Assembly (NCBI GenBank): GCA_022968985.1
Contig: JALJPK010000011.1
Span: forward strand, 1-62,499
DNA from: Pseudomonadales bacterium
Lineage (GTDB): Bacteria; Pseudomonadota; Gammaproteobacteria; Pseudomonadales; Natronospirillaceae
Length of the DNA stretch: 62,499 nt
Reading direction: 5' to 3'
Of this stretch, positions 8,878 to 18,174 are shown piece after piece. Position 1 is the stretch's first letter. Every line of letters starts with the position of its first letter. Both the position numbers and the translations under genes were made by a program. The notes beneath the pieces are model-generated. The model did not search any database. It was given only the letters and a program-made list of their open reading frames with translations, and was not told the origin of the DNA.

Positions 8878-10740
8878 TTAACTTTCACCAGGGATTTTCC
8901 AAAGAGGACAATTAGAATTATCTCTCCACCATAATCGCTCTGTATTGAGTCCCCAAGCACCAAATCCGTTTTCAGTACACAGAATCAACTGCTCTTCTAG
9001 CCAAAAAAACTCAGTCAACTCACCTTTAAGGTCTTCAAGTAATGACCAACTGTTATCTTGATTCTGCCGCGCCACTAAACCCGTTAAATAAAACCCTTCG
9101 TACCAATCGGTTGAAAACGCATAACGTTGCATTATTTGCCCTTTCTGGGAAGACTGCAAACCAGTTAAAAGCCCCAAGTGTAAAACCTGTTTAGTATTAG
9201 GCTCGATAACTAATTCAGCATTATCAAAGGTAAAATTTGAATAGTCGCCCCCTGTATTACTCCAGTTATTTACTAAATCTTGGCAGGTTGGCCCCCGCAT
9301 ACCTTCATAGGTTTCAATAATTTGCTCACTTTTAAACTGCCATTCATTGTTGTTAAGCTCATAGATAAAACAGGAGGCGATCCACTGCTCGCTCATTATT
9401 TCTTCAAGCTCTTCCGCTGTAAGAGGTGTTAAATCTTCTACTTTTTCTTCTATATAGGGCGTTGGAATATCATCCGCTTTGCCATGGGCTGTGACCGCTT
9501 TTAATTTGCCTTGTTCCCACCAAGCAAATTCAAGGTTATGGATAGTGGGTAAAATATCAAGTTTTTTAGCGCCGTTATCTAAGCGCCACAAAGCGGTTTT
9601 ACCATCGATCTGAACTGCAAAAAGTTGGCTTCCTTTGTCTGAGGACGTGTCTGAGAAGTTGTCTGAAGAGATGATTGAGGAGCTGTCTGAGGAGGTAGAA
9701 GAAGTATAGTTAAAACGATCTGGACACTTAGTCGACTCTACTGGCCAAGAGCCTATTACTGATCCGGTTTGTGCATCAAGATGACTCCAAAAACAAATTC
9801 CATCTTCTAAAATAAACGCTTCAATAAACGCTTGGTTTATTTGGTTATTGTTATTGTTTTTATCATTGTCTTTATCAACAAACTCACCTTCACCCCAAGG
9901 GTCATTACCACCTACTATTACCTGTTGAACCGTGCCGCCATCACAGGCTTTCTGGCAACTATCAAACGCAAAAGAAACCCCTTCGTATCCTGCTACATGC
10001 ACACCACAGTGGTATGGCTCAGGCCACTGCGTCATTGTATAACTTTCGTGGGCAGAAACAAGTTCAGCCAAAGTACTGCCTATTCCAGTACCCTGTGTCG
10101 TGCGTAGAGTTTCACCTGGGTAAAGCAGCATAATAAGGTCTTGATAAGAATAACGAATACGTAAATCTAAGCTGTTAAGCGTGATAATACGAAAACCGTC
10201 TTGATCCATTAAACCCAACTCCATAGCACGTTGTTGATCACTAAGTTTGCCTTCATTTAGTAGCAATTCAAGAGTTGTATTTTCGCGCTGTAATAACCAA
10301 TTTGGAATCTTACCGTCGGCAAGTAATTTACCTACGCCATTGTTGTGGATAGGCCAGTCACTGTTATTCAGGTTAGTATTCGGCTTAGTATTTGGTTTTG
10401 GCAACATGGGAATTATTGGGGAGTCACAGCCTGGTGAATTTTGTAAACCCATGTTGAGTAAATTGCTTAATTTATCGTGACTAATATTGGTCGTAGTATG
10501 TGTATTTTCATTTAGATTGTTTGATATTGTTGAGTCCGCTGTCGACTTAGTTGCAAGCAAAACAAACATAACAATCACAAAACTAGACTTAAAAATAGCA
10601 CTAACCAAAGGCCGATTATTTAATACTGAATCAGACCAAATATAGGGGAACGTACGACCGTCCGGATTATTCAAAAAAAACATTAACATGCTCCGCTGTG
10701 TATTTAAAAAAATGAGATAGTGAATGATTAAAGCAAACAT
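8878..10740 (-). CDS. Large exported protein of unknown function
   Basis: This is a 620-residue protein whose hydrophobic segment (SSFVIVMFVLLATKSTA, about residues 51-67) looks like a signal peptide or membrane anchor; the N-terminal 50 residues before it may mean that the true start is further in. A serine-rich stretch of low complexity lies near residues 345-370. Several Cys-containing motifs (YHCGVHVAG, FDSCQKACDGG, CFWSHLD, CPLWKIPG) suggest disulfides outside the cytoplasm. I recognise no family. Alternating WRLD, AWWEQG and FFWLEEQ segments in the C-terminal half suggest a beta-propeller like its neighbour. It heads a two-gene unit with the gene at 7997-8788 and is divergent from the SH3-domain gene at 10963. 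Confidence 0.7.
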   Translation of the reverse strand: MFALIIHYLIFLNTQRSMLMFFLNNPDGRTFPYIWSDSVLNNRPLVSAIFKSSFVIVMFVLLATKSTADSTISNNLNENTHTTTNISHDKLSNLLNMGLQNSPGCDSPIIPMLPKPNTKPNTNLNNSDWPIHNNGVGKLLADGKIPNWLLQRENTTLELLLNEGKLSDQQRAMELGLMDQDGFRIITLNSLDLRIRYSYQDLIMLLYPGETLRTTQGTGIGSTLAELVSAHESYTMTQWPEPYHCGVHVAGYEGVSFAFDSCQKACDGGTVQQVIVGGNDPWGEGEFVDKDNDKNNNNNQINQAFIEAFILEDGICFWSHLDAQTGSVIGSWPVESTKCPDRFNYTSSTSSDSSSIISSDNFSDTSSDKGSQLFAVQIDGKTALWRLDNGAKKLDILPTIHNLEFAWWEQGKLKAVTAHGKADDIPTPYIEEKVEDLTPLTAEELEEIMSEQWIASCFIYELNNNEWQFKSEQIIETYEGMRGPTCQDLVNNWSNTGGDYSNFTFDNAELVIEPNTKQVLHLGLLTGLQSSQKGQIMQRYAFSTDWYEGFYLTGLVARQNQDNSWSLLEDLKGELTEFFWLEEQLILCTENGFGAWGLNTERLWWRDNSNCPLWKIPGES

Positions 10741-10962
10741 AAAAAAGGCTTATTTTTTTCACTAGGTAACATATAAACTATGCCAATATTATACTTTAAA
10801 TTCACCTATACTCTGCTAATACTATACTTATTGTCCACCTTAGTTTTACTTCTACCTAAAAGTAGAGCAACGACATTGTTTACGCATAATCAAATCGAAT
10901 ATTAAAGTAATAAATTTACAGTTTTCAACACACCCGCTACCAAACCAAACGAGAAAATAACC

Positions 10963-12102
10963 ATGTATTACATTCTAAAGTTTTCTACGGCCGTATTATT
11001 TATTTATTTTATTGTTAACTTAAATGCTGTTGCATCGAATCCAAACCCTTCTATCTTGCAGCTGACTCTTGAACATCATTTAGTTGTTGAGGCTAAAAAT
11101 TTAGACAACTTTGAGCTGAATTTCACCCATATTCACTTACTTGAAGGTGATCCCACTCATCCAAGTAAAAAGACCTTTTTGGGTAAAATCCAAGGTGACT
11201 GTCATCCGTATTTTCCTTTAAAAGATTTGGTTAACCAGCACTCTACTACAAACAATACACTCATTTATTTTCTGCAATGTTGGCAAGCTGGACAAGGTTT
11301 AGATGTATCTGTTTGGAAAAGTCAAAACCAAAATCAAAATCAAATAATTGTAAAAACTAGAGAAACCGATGAGTCCATTGGGTTTGGTGATGAACTACCC
11401 AGGCAAATCAAACGCATTATTAATATTACAAACAACACAATTGTTAAAGTCAGTGAACAAAAAAGCCCCACATTAAATCAACCTGATCAGGTAAGCGTTA
11501 ACACTGAACAAAATAAGTCGAATACAATCGCTACTATGCCAACTATTAAACCAGCAACTACACCAGCCGCCACTCCAGCTGATCCCCAATTATGTTCAAT
11601 AAGGTTATGGGTTATCGACCCTGACCCAAATGGATTAAACATAAGAGCACAACCAAATGGATCGGCAAAAATAATCGGCACATTACCAACTGGAACTGAG
11701 TTCACTGCCATTAAATCCAGTAATGGTTGGATTAAATTCAAAAACCCCGTCGCGTTTGCACCGCAACAAGGCATTGATTGGGAGCCCATAACAACAGGTG
11801 CTCTAACAGGTTGGTTACACGGAAGTATGGTCACCACGTCACTGCGTAATAGCTGGGTGGATCAGGAGAATCTTGATCGTTTCACTGTATTTGAGCAACC
11901 CACTCAAACTTCCTCAACAGTTGCGAGTTGGACTGGAAGGCAATGGTGGAGTCCAGCCAACGACATCCCTGCTATCCAAAAAGTACTGGCATGCCACGGA
12001 GGTTGGATCAAAGTAGACTTAATAGATGGCAAAAACACCCCACACACAGGATGGATTCATCGTGACAATCAGTGCCCCAATCAAGTGACCACCTGCCCTT
12101 AG
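10963..12102 (+). CDS. Exported protein with bacterial SH3 domain(s)
   Basis: The 379-residue protein has a signal peptide (hydrophobic core about residues 8-22, cut near NAVAS). A Thr/Pro/Ala-rich linker near residues 180-208 leads to a bacterial SH3 domain at about 210-295, recognised by LNIRAQPNGSAKIIGTLPTG and the closing GWLHGSMV. A second, more degenerate SH3-like unit follows (FTVFEQPTQTSSTVASW to GWIHRD). Such domains bind cell-wall peptides or polysaccharides in periplasmic and surface proteins; no catalytic domain is present. The N-terminal half is unrecognised. It is divergent from the pair of unknown exported proteins at 7997-10740, and the 220-base gap probably holds both promoters. 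The start has GAGAAAA upstream as a plausible ribosome binding site. Confidence 0.75.
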   Translation: MYYILKFSTAVLFIYFIVNLNAVASNPNPSILQLTLEHHLVVEAKNLDNFELNFTHIHLLEGDPTHPSKKTFLGKIQGDCHPYFPLKDLVNQHSTTNNTLIYFLQCWQAGQGLDVSVWKSQNQNQNQIIVKTRETDESIGFGDELPRQIKRIINITNNTIVKVSEQKSPTLNQPDQVSVNTEQNKSNTIATMPTIKPATTPAATPADPQLCSIRLWVIDPDPNGLNIRAQPNGSAKIIGTLPTGTEFTAIKSSNGWIKFKNPVAFAPQQGIDWEPITTGALTGWLHGSMVTTSLRNSWVDQENLDRFTVFEQPTQTSSTVASWTGRQWWSPANDIPAIQKVLACHGGWIKVDLIDGKNTPHTGWIHRDNQCPNQVTTCP

Positions 12103-12326
12103 AAGACTGTTTTTTTAGGAGCACGGATTACGAATTCGTGCAATAAGGAGTAGAAATAAGGTGTAGGAGTAACTGGGATTGTGTCAGAATAGAACAGCAT
12201 CGACAACGCAACATGCTGGGCGATCGTAAGAATTTAAAAGGAAATAAGAATCAAAGTTGTTTTTGCAACAACTCTACCCCTCTTTATTATCTTAATTAGT
12301 TAGTGACTATTTGGAAAAATTGGGGA

Positions 12327-12358
12327 CAAAAAAAGGTCAATCTTTTTAGGATTGACCT
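12327..12358 (-). terminator. Terminator of the GH3/permease/acyltransferase operon
   Basis: Read on the minus strand, a perfect 9-bp stem AGGTCAATC/GATTGACCT with a 7-base loop is followed by a run of T. It lies 51 bases beyond the stop codon of the acyltransferase gene. The rest of the 12103-12408 gap shows no gene. Confidence 0.85.
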
Positions 12359-12408
12359 AGGTTTTACCATGGGTGTCTCAATTGGTTCGCTTTAAAAACA
12401 AATCTGCA

Positions 12409-13581
12409 CTATTTAAATTTATAAGACCATTTTTGAGCGGGTTGTTCGATTAAATAAAATGACAACGTAGCGATAATATAGGTTAACAAAAACGTTAATC
12501 CAGAAGCGGCAAAAAATACAACTAAACTGGTGGTTCGCCCCCCCTCATATTGTTCAAAAAAGTAATTCTGTAATAACGCCATCACTACAAAATGCCATAT
12601 GTATAAACCAAACGAAATTTTAGCCGTAAACATAAAAAATCGATTATCAAGTAATGTTCCTACGCTGATAGTAAAAGGCAAACAAATTAACGTAATACCT
12701 ATCAACATAGGAAAAAACGGCCAGTAATACGGAATATTTAAAAAAGTATCACCACGCATAAAAAACGCATATACAAAGAACAATACCCAGTTAAACAGAA
12801 TAAAATAATCAAATCCTTTATTTTTCTGTTGTTTTTTACTAAACAAAAATGTCATCAATGCCGATGCTATAATACCAAATAGAAAATGTGAAAATAAACT
12901 GACTACATTATAAATGGGCATCCACATTTTAGCGCCACCCATCAATCCATGTTGCCACCCTCTTAATTCATTAATGATCGGGGAATTTTTATAAATTATT
13001 ATATGCAGCATAATACTTAAAAATACAACAAAAACACAAAAATATAATGCATCCGAAAACGAGCGGGTTTTTATTAGTTTAAATAAATAAAACATCATTA
13101 TGTACATAAAAATATACGCGACCACTTCAAAGCTGATTGACCATAGTGGCCCATTCACTTCAACGGGAAACAAAGTAACAGGATGCAATGCACTTAAGAA
13201 AAATAACCCTGATACATAGCGTATTAATAATTCATTATTAAAAGTGACATCAAAAATGCATATTGCTAATAAAAATGACACACTCATACTTAAATAATAG
13301 CCCGGTGCAATTCTAGAAAAACGTCTTATAAAATATACTTTTGCACTTGGCAACTTTTCATTATTAATAAACGCACGCCAAAATGGATAAGCAAGCAAAG
13401 CGCCACTTAATACAAAAAATACACTCACCCCTACTCCACCTTCAATTAAAAACCCTAAAATTGGACTCAACCAACCCGGTATAAAATTAGGATCCATTCT
13501 TTGTGTTATATGATGAAATATAACCATCAAACATGCCAATGCACGTACACCATCAAAACCAGTTAATTTAGTCATATTCAT
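12409..13581 (-). CDS. Acyltransferase family 3 (OafA/YrhL-like) membrane protein
   Basis: The 390-residue protein is an integral membrane acyltransferase of the acyltransferase-3 family, whose members transfer acetyl or other acyl groups to sugars of exported glycans. The signature is clear: GFDGVRALACLMVIFHH near the N-terminus, with Arg13 and His24 in the conserved R-x10-H spacing, then a basic loop (FIRRFSRIAPGYYLS) and about ten hydrophobic segments. Its ATG overlaps the stop codon of the upstream permease by one base (TAATG), so it is translationally coupled as the last gene of the operon. The link with sugar-import permeases and a GH3-like protein suggests that its substrate is a glycan, but this is an inference from context. 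Confidence 0.9.
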   Translation of the reverse strand: MNMTKLTGFDGVRALACLMVIFHHITQRMDPNFIPGWLSPILGFLIEGGVGVSVFFVLSGALLAYPFWRAFINNEKLPSAKVYFIRRFSRIAPGYYLSMSVSFLLAICIFDVTFNNELLIRYVSGLFFLSALHPVTLFPVEVNGPLWSISFEVVAYIFMYIMMFYLFKLIKTRSFSDALYFCVFVVFLSIMLHIIIYKNSPIINELRGWQHGLMGGAKMWMPIYNVVSLFSHFLFGIIASALMTFLFSKKQQKNKGFDYFILFNWVLFFVYAFFMRGDTFLNIPYYWPFFPMLIGITLICLPFTISVGTLLDNRFFMFTAKISFGLYIWHFVVMALLQNYFFEQYEGGRTTSLVVFFAASGLTFLLTYIIATLSFYLIEQPAQKWSYKFK

Positions 13582-14423
13582 TACTCATCAGCCGTTAAAT
13601 CGGCATTTATAAATCTTAAAATCAAATTCGAAAGCAATAACAACATAGCAATAGGAATAATAACCATAAAATTATTCATAATTGGAGCCTCAAATCTAAG
13701 GCGCGCATACTCATCTGTAACCAAATTTCTTACTGCATGAGCCAGAACTTTAGATTCGCTTTCTCCAATTAAGTATTGACTGAAATCATAATTATTCCAG
13801 ATAGCCACAAATTGAATTAATACCACAATCGATATAGCCGGAGAGATAATAGGTACTATTAATCGACGAAAAATTCTTGCTTCACTAGCGCCTTCTACTC
13901 TTGCAGCTTCTACCATTTCGTAATTTAAAACACTTTCCAAATATTGTTTGATAATAAACACACCAAAAGCTGGTACTAAATAAGGCAACACCAAGCCTAA
14001 ATGCGGATCAGCCAAATACGACAATACGGGGGTAGTTGCTATAAAAGACAAATGTTCTTTTGCCACATTAATTGAAATAATGAAGGGAATAATTTGAATA
14101 ATAGGCGGTATCATCAACATCAACACTAATAAACCCATCACTACTTTTTTAATTTTAAAATCATACACAGCCAAACTATAAGCCGTTAACGTGGCAATCG
14201 TGGTACCTAGAATAGTGCCTATAAGTGTCACTTTAATACTATTAAACATATTAATATAAAACACTTCACCTATTTTTAGAGCCACAAATGTTTCACGCCA
14301 ATTATTCCAGTTTAAAAAATCATCAAAGTTAGCATATAACGGTTTAATTAATAAAAATGCAAAAAGCATTGTAAAAAAAGTGGAATATATAATGATAATT
14401 TGGTTTTTATAAATGTGATTCAT
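13581..14423 (-). CDS. Carbohydrate ABC transporter permease, MalG type
   Basis: A 280-residue inner-membrane permease of the binding-protein-dependent sugar ABC family. The EAA loop that contacts the ATPase is present at about residues 170-190 (EAARVEGASEARIFRRL), preceded by the PYLVPAFGVFIIKQYL segment typical of MalG-like subunits. Six transmembrane segments can be drawn. The start overlaps the end of the MalF-type partner by four bases (ATGA), indicating coupled translation and a heterodimeric channel. Neither the ATPase nor the periplasmic sugar-binding protein is encoded in this window, so the transporter must recruit both from elsewhere. The substrate is unknown. Confidence 0.92.
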   Translation of the reverse strand: MNHIYKNQIIIIYSTFFTMLFAFLLIKPLYANFDDFLNWNNWRETFVALKIGEVFYINMFNSIKVTLIGTILGTTIATLTAYSLAVYDFKIKKVVMGLLVLMLMIPPIIQIIPFIISINVAKEHLSFIATTPVLSYLADPHLGLVLPYLVPAFGVFIIKQYLESVLNYEMVEAARVEGASEARIFRRLIVPIISPAISIVVLIQFVAIWNNYDFSQYLIGESESKVLAHAVRNLVTDEYARLRFEAPIMNNFMVIIPIAMLLLLSNLILRFINADLTADE

Positions 14424-15244
14424 AACGATTTCTCCTTCCTTTTTATTATCAGTTTTCGCACAATACTAATTTTAATAAATAGTGCCATTACGAAAAATAT
14501 ATACACCCATGAAAACGCTGAAGCAATGTCAATTTCACGCATCCAAAAAAGATTACCAATAATAAACTTAAAACCTTGTGCCACTTGGATTAACATAATC
14601 ACAGATAAAACAATCATCATATACAACATGTTTTTTAAATAAGGAAATTCAATATTAATAAATATATCCCAAACATTCGCGCCTTCTAACTGTGCCGCCT
14701 CGATCAGATTACGTTTAATACTTTTTAACACCATATAATAGATTAAAGTAAAAAAACCTATAAATTGGTAAGTTGCAATAAATGACTCATTCACACCATT
14801 AACAATTGGCCCCCACCACCTAGACTCAATAATAGTTAGACCTATTCCATATTCTTGAGCGCCGATCACTAATGCATCTTTATTAACAACATAAGGAACA
14901 ACATAAGCAATAAGAATTAAACCCTGTGCTTTTTTTGAACTTAACAAAATAAGTTTGGCAACAATAATTGATAAACAATGTATTAATACAACTGAACATA
15001 ATGCAAATACAACAATATTCAATAATGTAGGAAAAAAATATTTATCGATATGGAATAATCCATAATTCTTTAAACCTGTATAGGTTAAGTTTTCATCAAT
15101 AAAACGATATGACATATCCCATTCATGTAATGACGTATAAAAACTGATAAAATAAGGAAATAAATTAACAGCAAAAAAAACCAATAAAAATGGGGCGATA
15201 AATTTATAAGCACCGTTATTTTTACTTCTAGTGATATTATTCAT
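14420..15244 (-). CDS. Carbohydrate ABC transporter permease, MalF type
   Basis: A 274-residue permease that pairs with the MalG-type subunit encoded immediately downstream. The N-terminal APFLLVFFAVNLFPYFISFY segment and the EAA loop (EAAQLEGANVWDIFINIEFP, about residues 180-200) identify the family. It is short, lacking the extra periplasmic domain of E. coli MalF, as is common in MsmF/LacF-type oligosaccharide permeases. The ribosome binding site is weak; instead the start codon overlaps the stop of a 23-codon mini-ORF (ATGA at 15241-15244) made by duplication of the end of the preceding GH3 gene, so initiation may depend on coupling. Confidence 0.9.
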   Translation of the reverse strand: MNNITRSKNNGAYKFIAPFLLVFFAVNLFPYFISFYTSLHEWDMSYRFIDENLTYTGLKNYGLFHIDKYFFPTLLNIVVFALCSVVLIHCLSIIVAKLILLSSKKAQGLILIAYVVPYVVNKDALVIGAQEYGIGLTIIESRWWGPIVNGVNESFIATYQFIGFFTLIYYMVLKSIKRNLIEAAQLEGANVWDIFINIEFPYLKNMLYMMIVLSVIMLIQVAQGFKFIIGNLFWMREIDIASAFSWVYIFFVMALFIKISIVRKLIIKRKEKSL

Positions 15245-15433
15245 ATTATTTTTCTCAGACGTTGACAGTTATCTCGAATATTGACAGTTATTAGGTACTT
15301 CATTTTGTTCATTACATAACTTCTCGACTATTGACAGTTATTAAGTACTTCATTTTGTTCATTGCATATTTTTCTATAATATTGACAGTTATCTCGAATA
15401 TTGACAGTTATTAGGTACTTCATTTTGTTCATT
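15241..15433 (-). repeat. Tandem copies of the GH3 gene 3' end, forming coupled mini-ORFs
   Basis: A 52-bp block at 15262-15313 is repeated exactly at 15382-15433, with a diverged third copy at about 15322-15363. The copy at 15382-15433 overlaps the last codons of the GH3 gene; the others lie in the gap before the permease. On the minus strand they create a 16-codon ORF (ATG at 15362, starting MNKMKYLITVNS, stop TAA at 15312-15314) and a 23-codon ORF (ATG at 15312, starting MNKMKYLITVNI, stop TGA at 15241-15243). The first stop overlaps the second start (TAATG) and the second stop overlaps the permease start (ATGA). A third frame opens inside the GH3 gene at 15432 and ends at 15328. Confidence 0.85.
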
Positions 15434-17476
15434 CCATATATTGTTATCATTTGTTGTTAAGCCAAAACCAAACGGCAAACTTGATCGACTATTTACATTT
15501 CCAAACTCATTAAAATCACAACTAAACATTGGCCATGTATAACTTAATTTCGCAATAAATTGTGTATCTAGTTGATCCGATTTATCTTTAAACATTAATT
15601 GCATCAAAGGTTCAATTTCACTTCCAGGTAACCAAGCCATTATCGCAGCTTCACTTTCGTTTAATGCTCTGCCAATAAAATCAGGTTGCTCGGCTAAGTA
15701 AACAACTACTATATCGATGTTCGTATCTTCTAATATTTCAAATAAATTAAATTGTTCGTTAAAAATCTCATCTTGTGAATTCATTACAAATATTAATTTA
15801 TCGAACTGCCCTACATAATCTCTAATTTGTTCTCTATATTTTTCGAAAAATATCGTAATTTCTCTTGCTGTAAACTCATAACGCACATCTGTTTTATTGG
15901 CTAAATTTAACTTATCTAATTTTATTTGCTCAGCTTTCGGCACTTCAATAGAGGTTTTAATAGGCGACATTCTCAACTGCCTATTCACTTTCATCTTCCC
16001 TATCCCGTAATGCTGAGTCATTAAACTATCAAATACAAAATACTCATTTAAAAAATCTAACTTAATCGTTTTTGAGTTTTTAGCGTATTTTTTGAATAAA
16101 CTACTTATTTTTTGTGTATTGTGATTAGTTTCACCCAAGAATTGAAAACGGTCATCAACTAACACATTACCTGTAATCAAAATTTTATCGTTTCGATTCA
16201 TAGGTATTGTTTGTTTATTATTCTTAAGTAATACAACTGACTTTTTAACAAGCTCTTGTGCCAATAACTTATGCGCCGCCAACATTTCTTTTTCATTTAG
16301 TAATTTTTCACTTAATTCACTTGGTAACAAATTATCGAATAAACCCATGTGCATTTTTACTGTTAAAATCCGTCGAACAGCGTCATCAATTCTACTTAAT
16401 TTAATATTACCCGACTCGATAGATTTAAGTGTATTGTTAATAAACAACTCAATTTCATTGTTATTTATACTCAAATAAAATGGAATAAGATCCACACCGG
16501 CATTAAAAATATGTTCACATTCCCCTAACCAACAATCTTTAATACCATTTAAAAACTCCACATCATTGCCGGCGACTAAACCTTGATAATTGTATTTATT
16601 TCTTAATGTATCAATGACATTTCTGTTTTGGTTAATCTCAGAAAAATCACTTCCAATCAATAACATTCCATTGTTTAAACTCTGTATAAAAGGTGTGTCG
16701 TTAATATGATTTAGTTTTTCAAAATCGATATCGGATAATGCTAATGAATCATAAGTGTCTAACGTATGTTTATAACTTTGACTGCCTTTAAAATAAGCTT
16801 CGATTTGTGTGGCACGGTTATATGGGTGTTCAGAAAACTGATCAGCAGAGAATTCTAAAGACTTACAATTAATTCCCGTTGCTATGAACTGCTGGGTAAT
16901 TGCTTTACCCACTTCAAACGTTAAGTCGACATCATTTATTGTTGCCAATGCTTGTGGATTAGGAAAAATGGTAGCTTTGCGATATGAAATATTGCCTGAA
17001 AACGAACTTGCACAAATAAATGGAGGAATAAATATTTTATTTAACTCTTTACTTACTTGTTGTAAATCGATCCAAATACTATCCGCGTATTCTAATCCAT
17101 CTTCTGCACTGTAGCCTTTTTTACTATAATCTGAATAATAAAAATTACCTATATGCAGTTGGCTTACTTCATTAATATCTCCTGCTTCTAAAAGAATCAT
17201 TTGCCCAACTTTTTGCTTTAAAGTCATAGAAGCAAGTAAATCATCAATTTGTTTAATACTCTTTGTACTTAAATGTATTTGATCCTTAAGAATTGGCCAT
17301 TCATCTAAGTAATATTCTTTTAATGAGGCGTGTAAAACATTATTATCCAATGTAATTTTAGCCAAGTGTTTTTCTTGGAAACCATTGAAAAATATCGATA
17401 TTGAGATACATATCATGATTAATACGAGCATTTTATGTTTAAAAGACAACGATTTTATTTTATCAATTATATTCAA
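15389..17476 (-). CDS. GH3-like membrane-anchored protein with degenerate active site
   Basis: The 695-residue protein has an N-terminal hydrophobic anchor (about residues 15-32), then the glycoside hydrolase family 3 opening MTLKQKVGQMILLE (near residue 85), a TIM-barrel-like region and the second domain starting around LVKKSVVLLKNN. The segment matching the GH3 nucleophile motif (GFVVGDW in exo-glucanases) reads GLVAGNDVEF, so the nucleophile position is Asn304, with Asp305 one place later. The KHF-GHG and RDPRWGR-type substrate motifs of active enzymes are also not recognisable. It may be inactive, perhaps a sugar-binding or sensing relative. The start is TTG at 17476 with AGGGAA 6-7 bases upstream; the next ATG would remove part of the anchor. 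It heads the operon with two sugar permeases and an acyltransferase. Confidence 0.8.
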   Translation of the reverse strand: MNIIDKIKSLSFKHKMLVLIMICISISIFFNGFQEKHLAKITLDNNVLHASLKEYYLDEWPILKDQIHLSTKSIKQIDDLLASMTLKQKVGQMILLEAGDINEVSQLHIGNFYYSDYSKKGYSAEDGLEYADSIWIDLQQVSKELNKIFIPPFICASSFSGNISYRKATIFPNPQALATINDVDLTFEVGKAITQQFIATGINCKSLEFSADQFSEHPYNRATQIEAYFKGSQSYKHTLDTYDSLALSDIDFEKLNHINDTPFIQSLNNGMLLIGSDFSEINQNRNVIDTLRNKYNYQGLVAGNDVEFLNGIKDCWLGECEHIFNAGVDLIPFYLSINNNEIELFINNTLKSIESGNIKLSRIDDAVRRILTVKMHMGLFDNLLPSELSEKLLNEKEMLAAHKLLAQELVKKSVVLLKNNKQTIPMNRNDKILITGNVLVDDRFQFLGETNHNTQKISSLFKKYAKNSKTIKLDFLNEYFVFDSLMTQHYGIGKMKVNRQLRMSPIKTSIEVPKAEQIKLDKLNLANKTDVRYEFTAREITIFFEKYREQIRDYVGQFDKLIFVMNSQDEIFNEQFNLFEILEDTNIDIVVVYLAEQPDFIGRALNESEAAIMAWLPGSEIEPLMQLMFKDKSDQLDTQFIAKLSYTWPMFSCDFNEFGNVNSRSSLPFGFGLTTNDNNIWNEQNEVPNNCQYSR

Positions 17477-17571
17477 AATTATTTCCCTAAAATAATATGG
17501 CGCGCATTATAACACATAATAAATCAATGCTAAGTTAGGAATTATGTATTAATTTTATGACTATTTAATAG

Positions 17572-17598
17572 TTGACAAGAAATTTAATTACCTGTCAA
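17572..17598. promoter_or_regulatory. Inverted repeat upstream of the GH3 operon, possible operator
   Basis: TTGACAAG and CCTGTCAA are near-perfect inverted copies with a 12-base AT-rich centre. The position about 100 bases upstream of the TTG start at 17476 would suit a repressor site. No regulator gene is adjacent, so this is only a suggestion. Confidence 0.3.
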
Positions 17599-18140
17599 AA
17601 AGACACGAGCCCTGTATTTATGGGTATCCACTTTATTAAACCCAGCAAAAAAAACAGTATTTATAATCTATATTAATAAAAAAAATCAAAAAAACCTGTT
17701 CGTATATACATATAAAATTTATTATTTTTGATACACAGGTCCACAATACAAGCATCAACATTACTCATTCAGCTTTTGTTCAGGTTTCATGTTTAATTAA
17801 AACCCTTGTGTTTTGAATACTAAATAAAACATGATATTTGAGATCGCTACTTATGCCATTTACCTTCATTAAAACAAACTAAACCTCAACCGGGACTAAA
17901 CTCCACAGATTTTTAAGGCGGGAATCGTGACATTTATTGAATTCACAAGATAACATTCAGCCTGACCAACTGAACAAACATACGTTATTAAGCTTAAGAC
18001 AAGCCTTCACTTAAACAAGCACAAACATCTTTATAAGTATGCTTACAAAATCTTCGGTCTTTAATCCAGCAAAACAAACCACCTACTGCTAAAATTGCAC
18101 TCATCATTTAAACGTTGCACATACAATCTAACTTCAAACT

Positions 18141-18174
18141 AAAACCTAAAACCTAAAACCTAAAACCTAAAAAA
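18141..18174. repeat. CTAAAAC heptamer microsatellite
   Basis: Four exact tandem copies of CTAAAAC followed by a partial fifth, ending just before the ribosome binding site (AAGGTG) of the DUF2789 pseudogene. The 7-base unit could vary in number by slippage and change the distance to upstream promoter elements. Confidence 0.8.

Noticed and set aside
9832-10107. Plus-strand ORF within the 620-residue gene
   Set aside because: It lies wholly inside a longer minus-strand coding frame, lacks a ribosome binding site and its product is not protein-like.
18141-18174. Telomere-like end repeat
   Set aside because: Only four to five heptamers inside a chromosome-like context; a simple microsatellite explains it.
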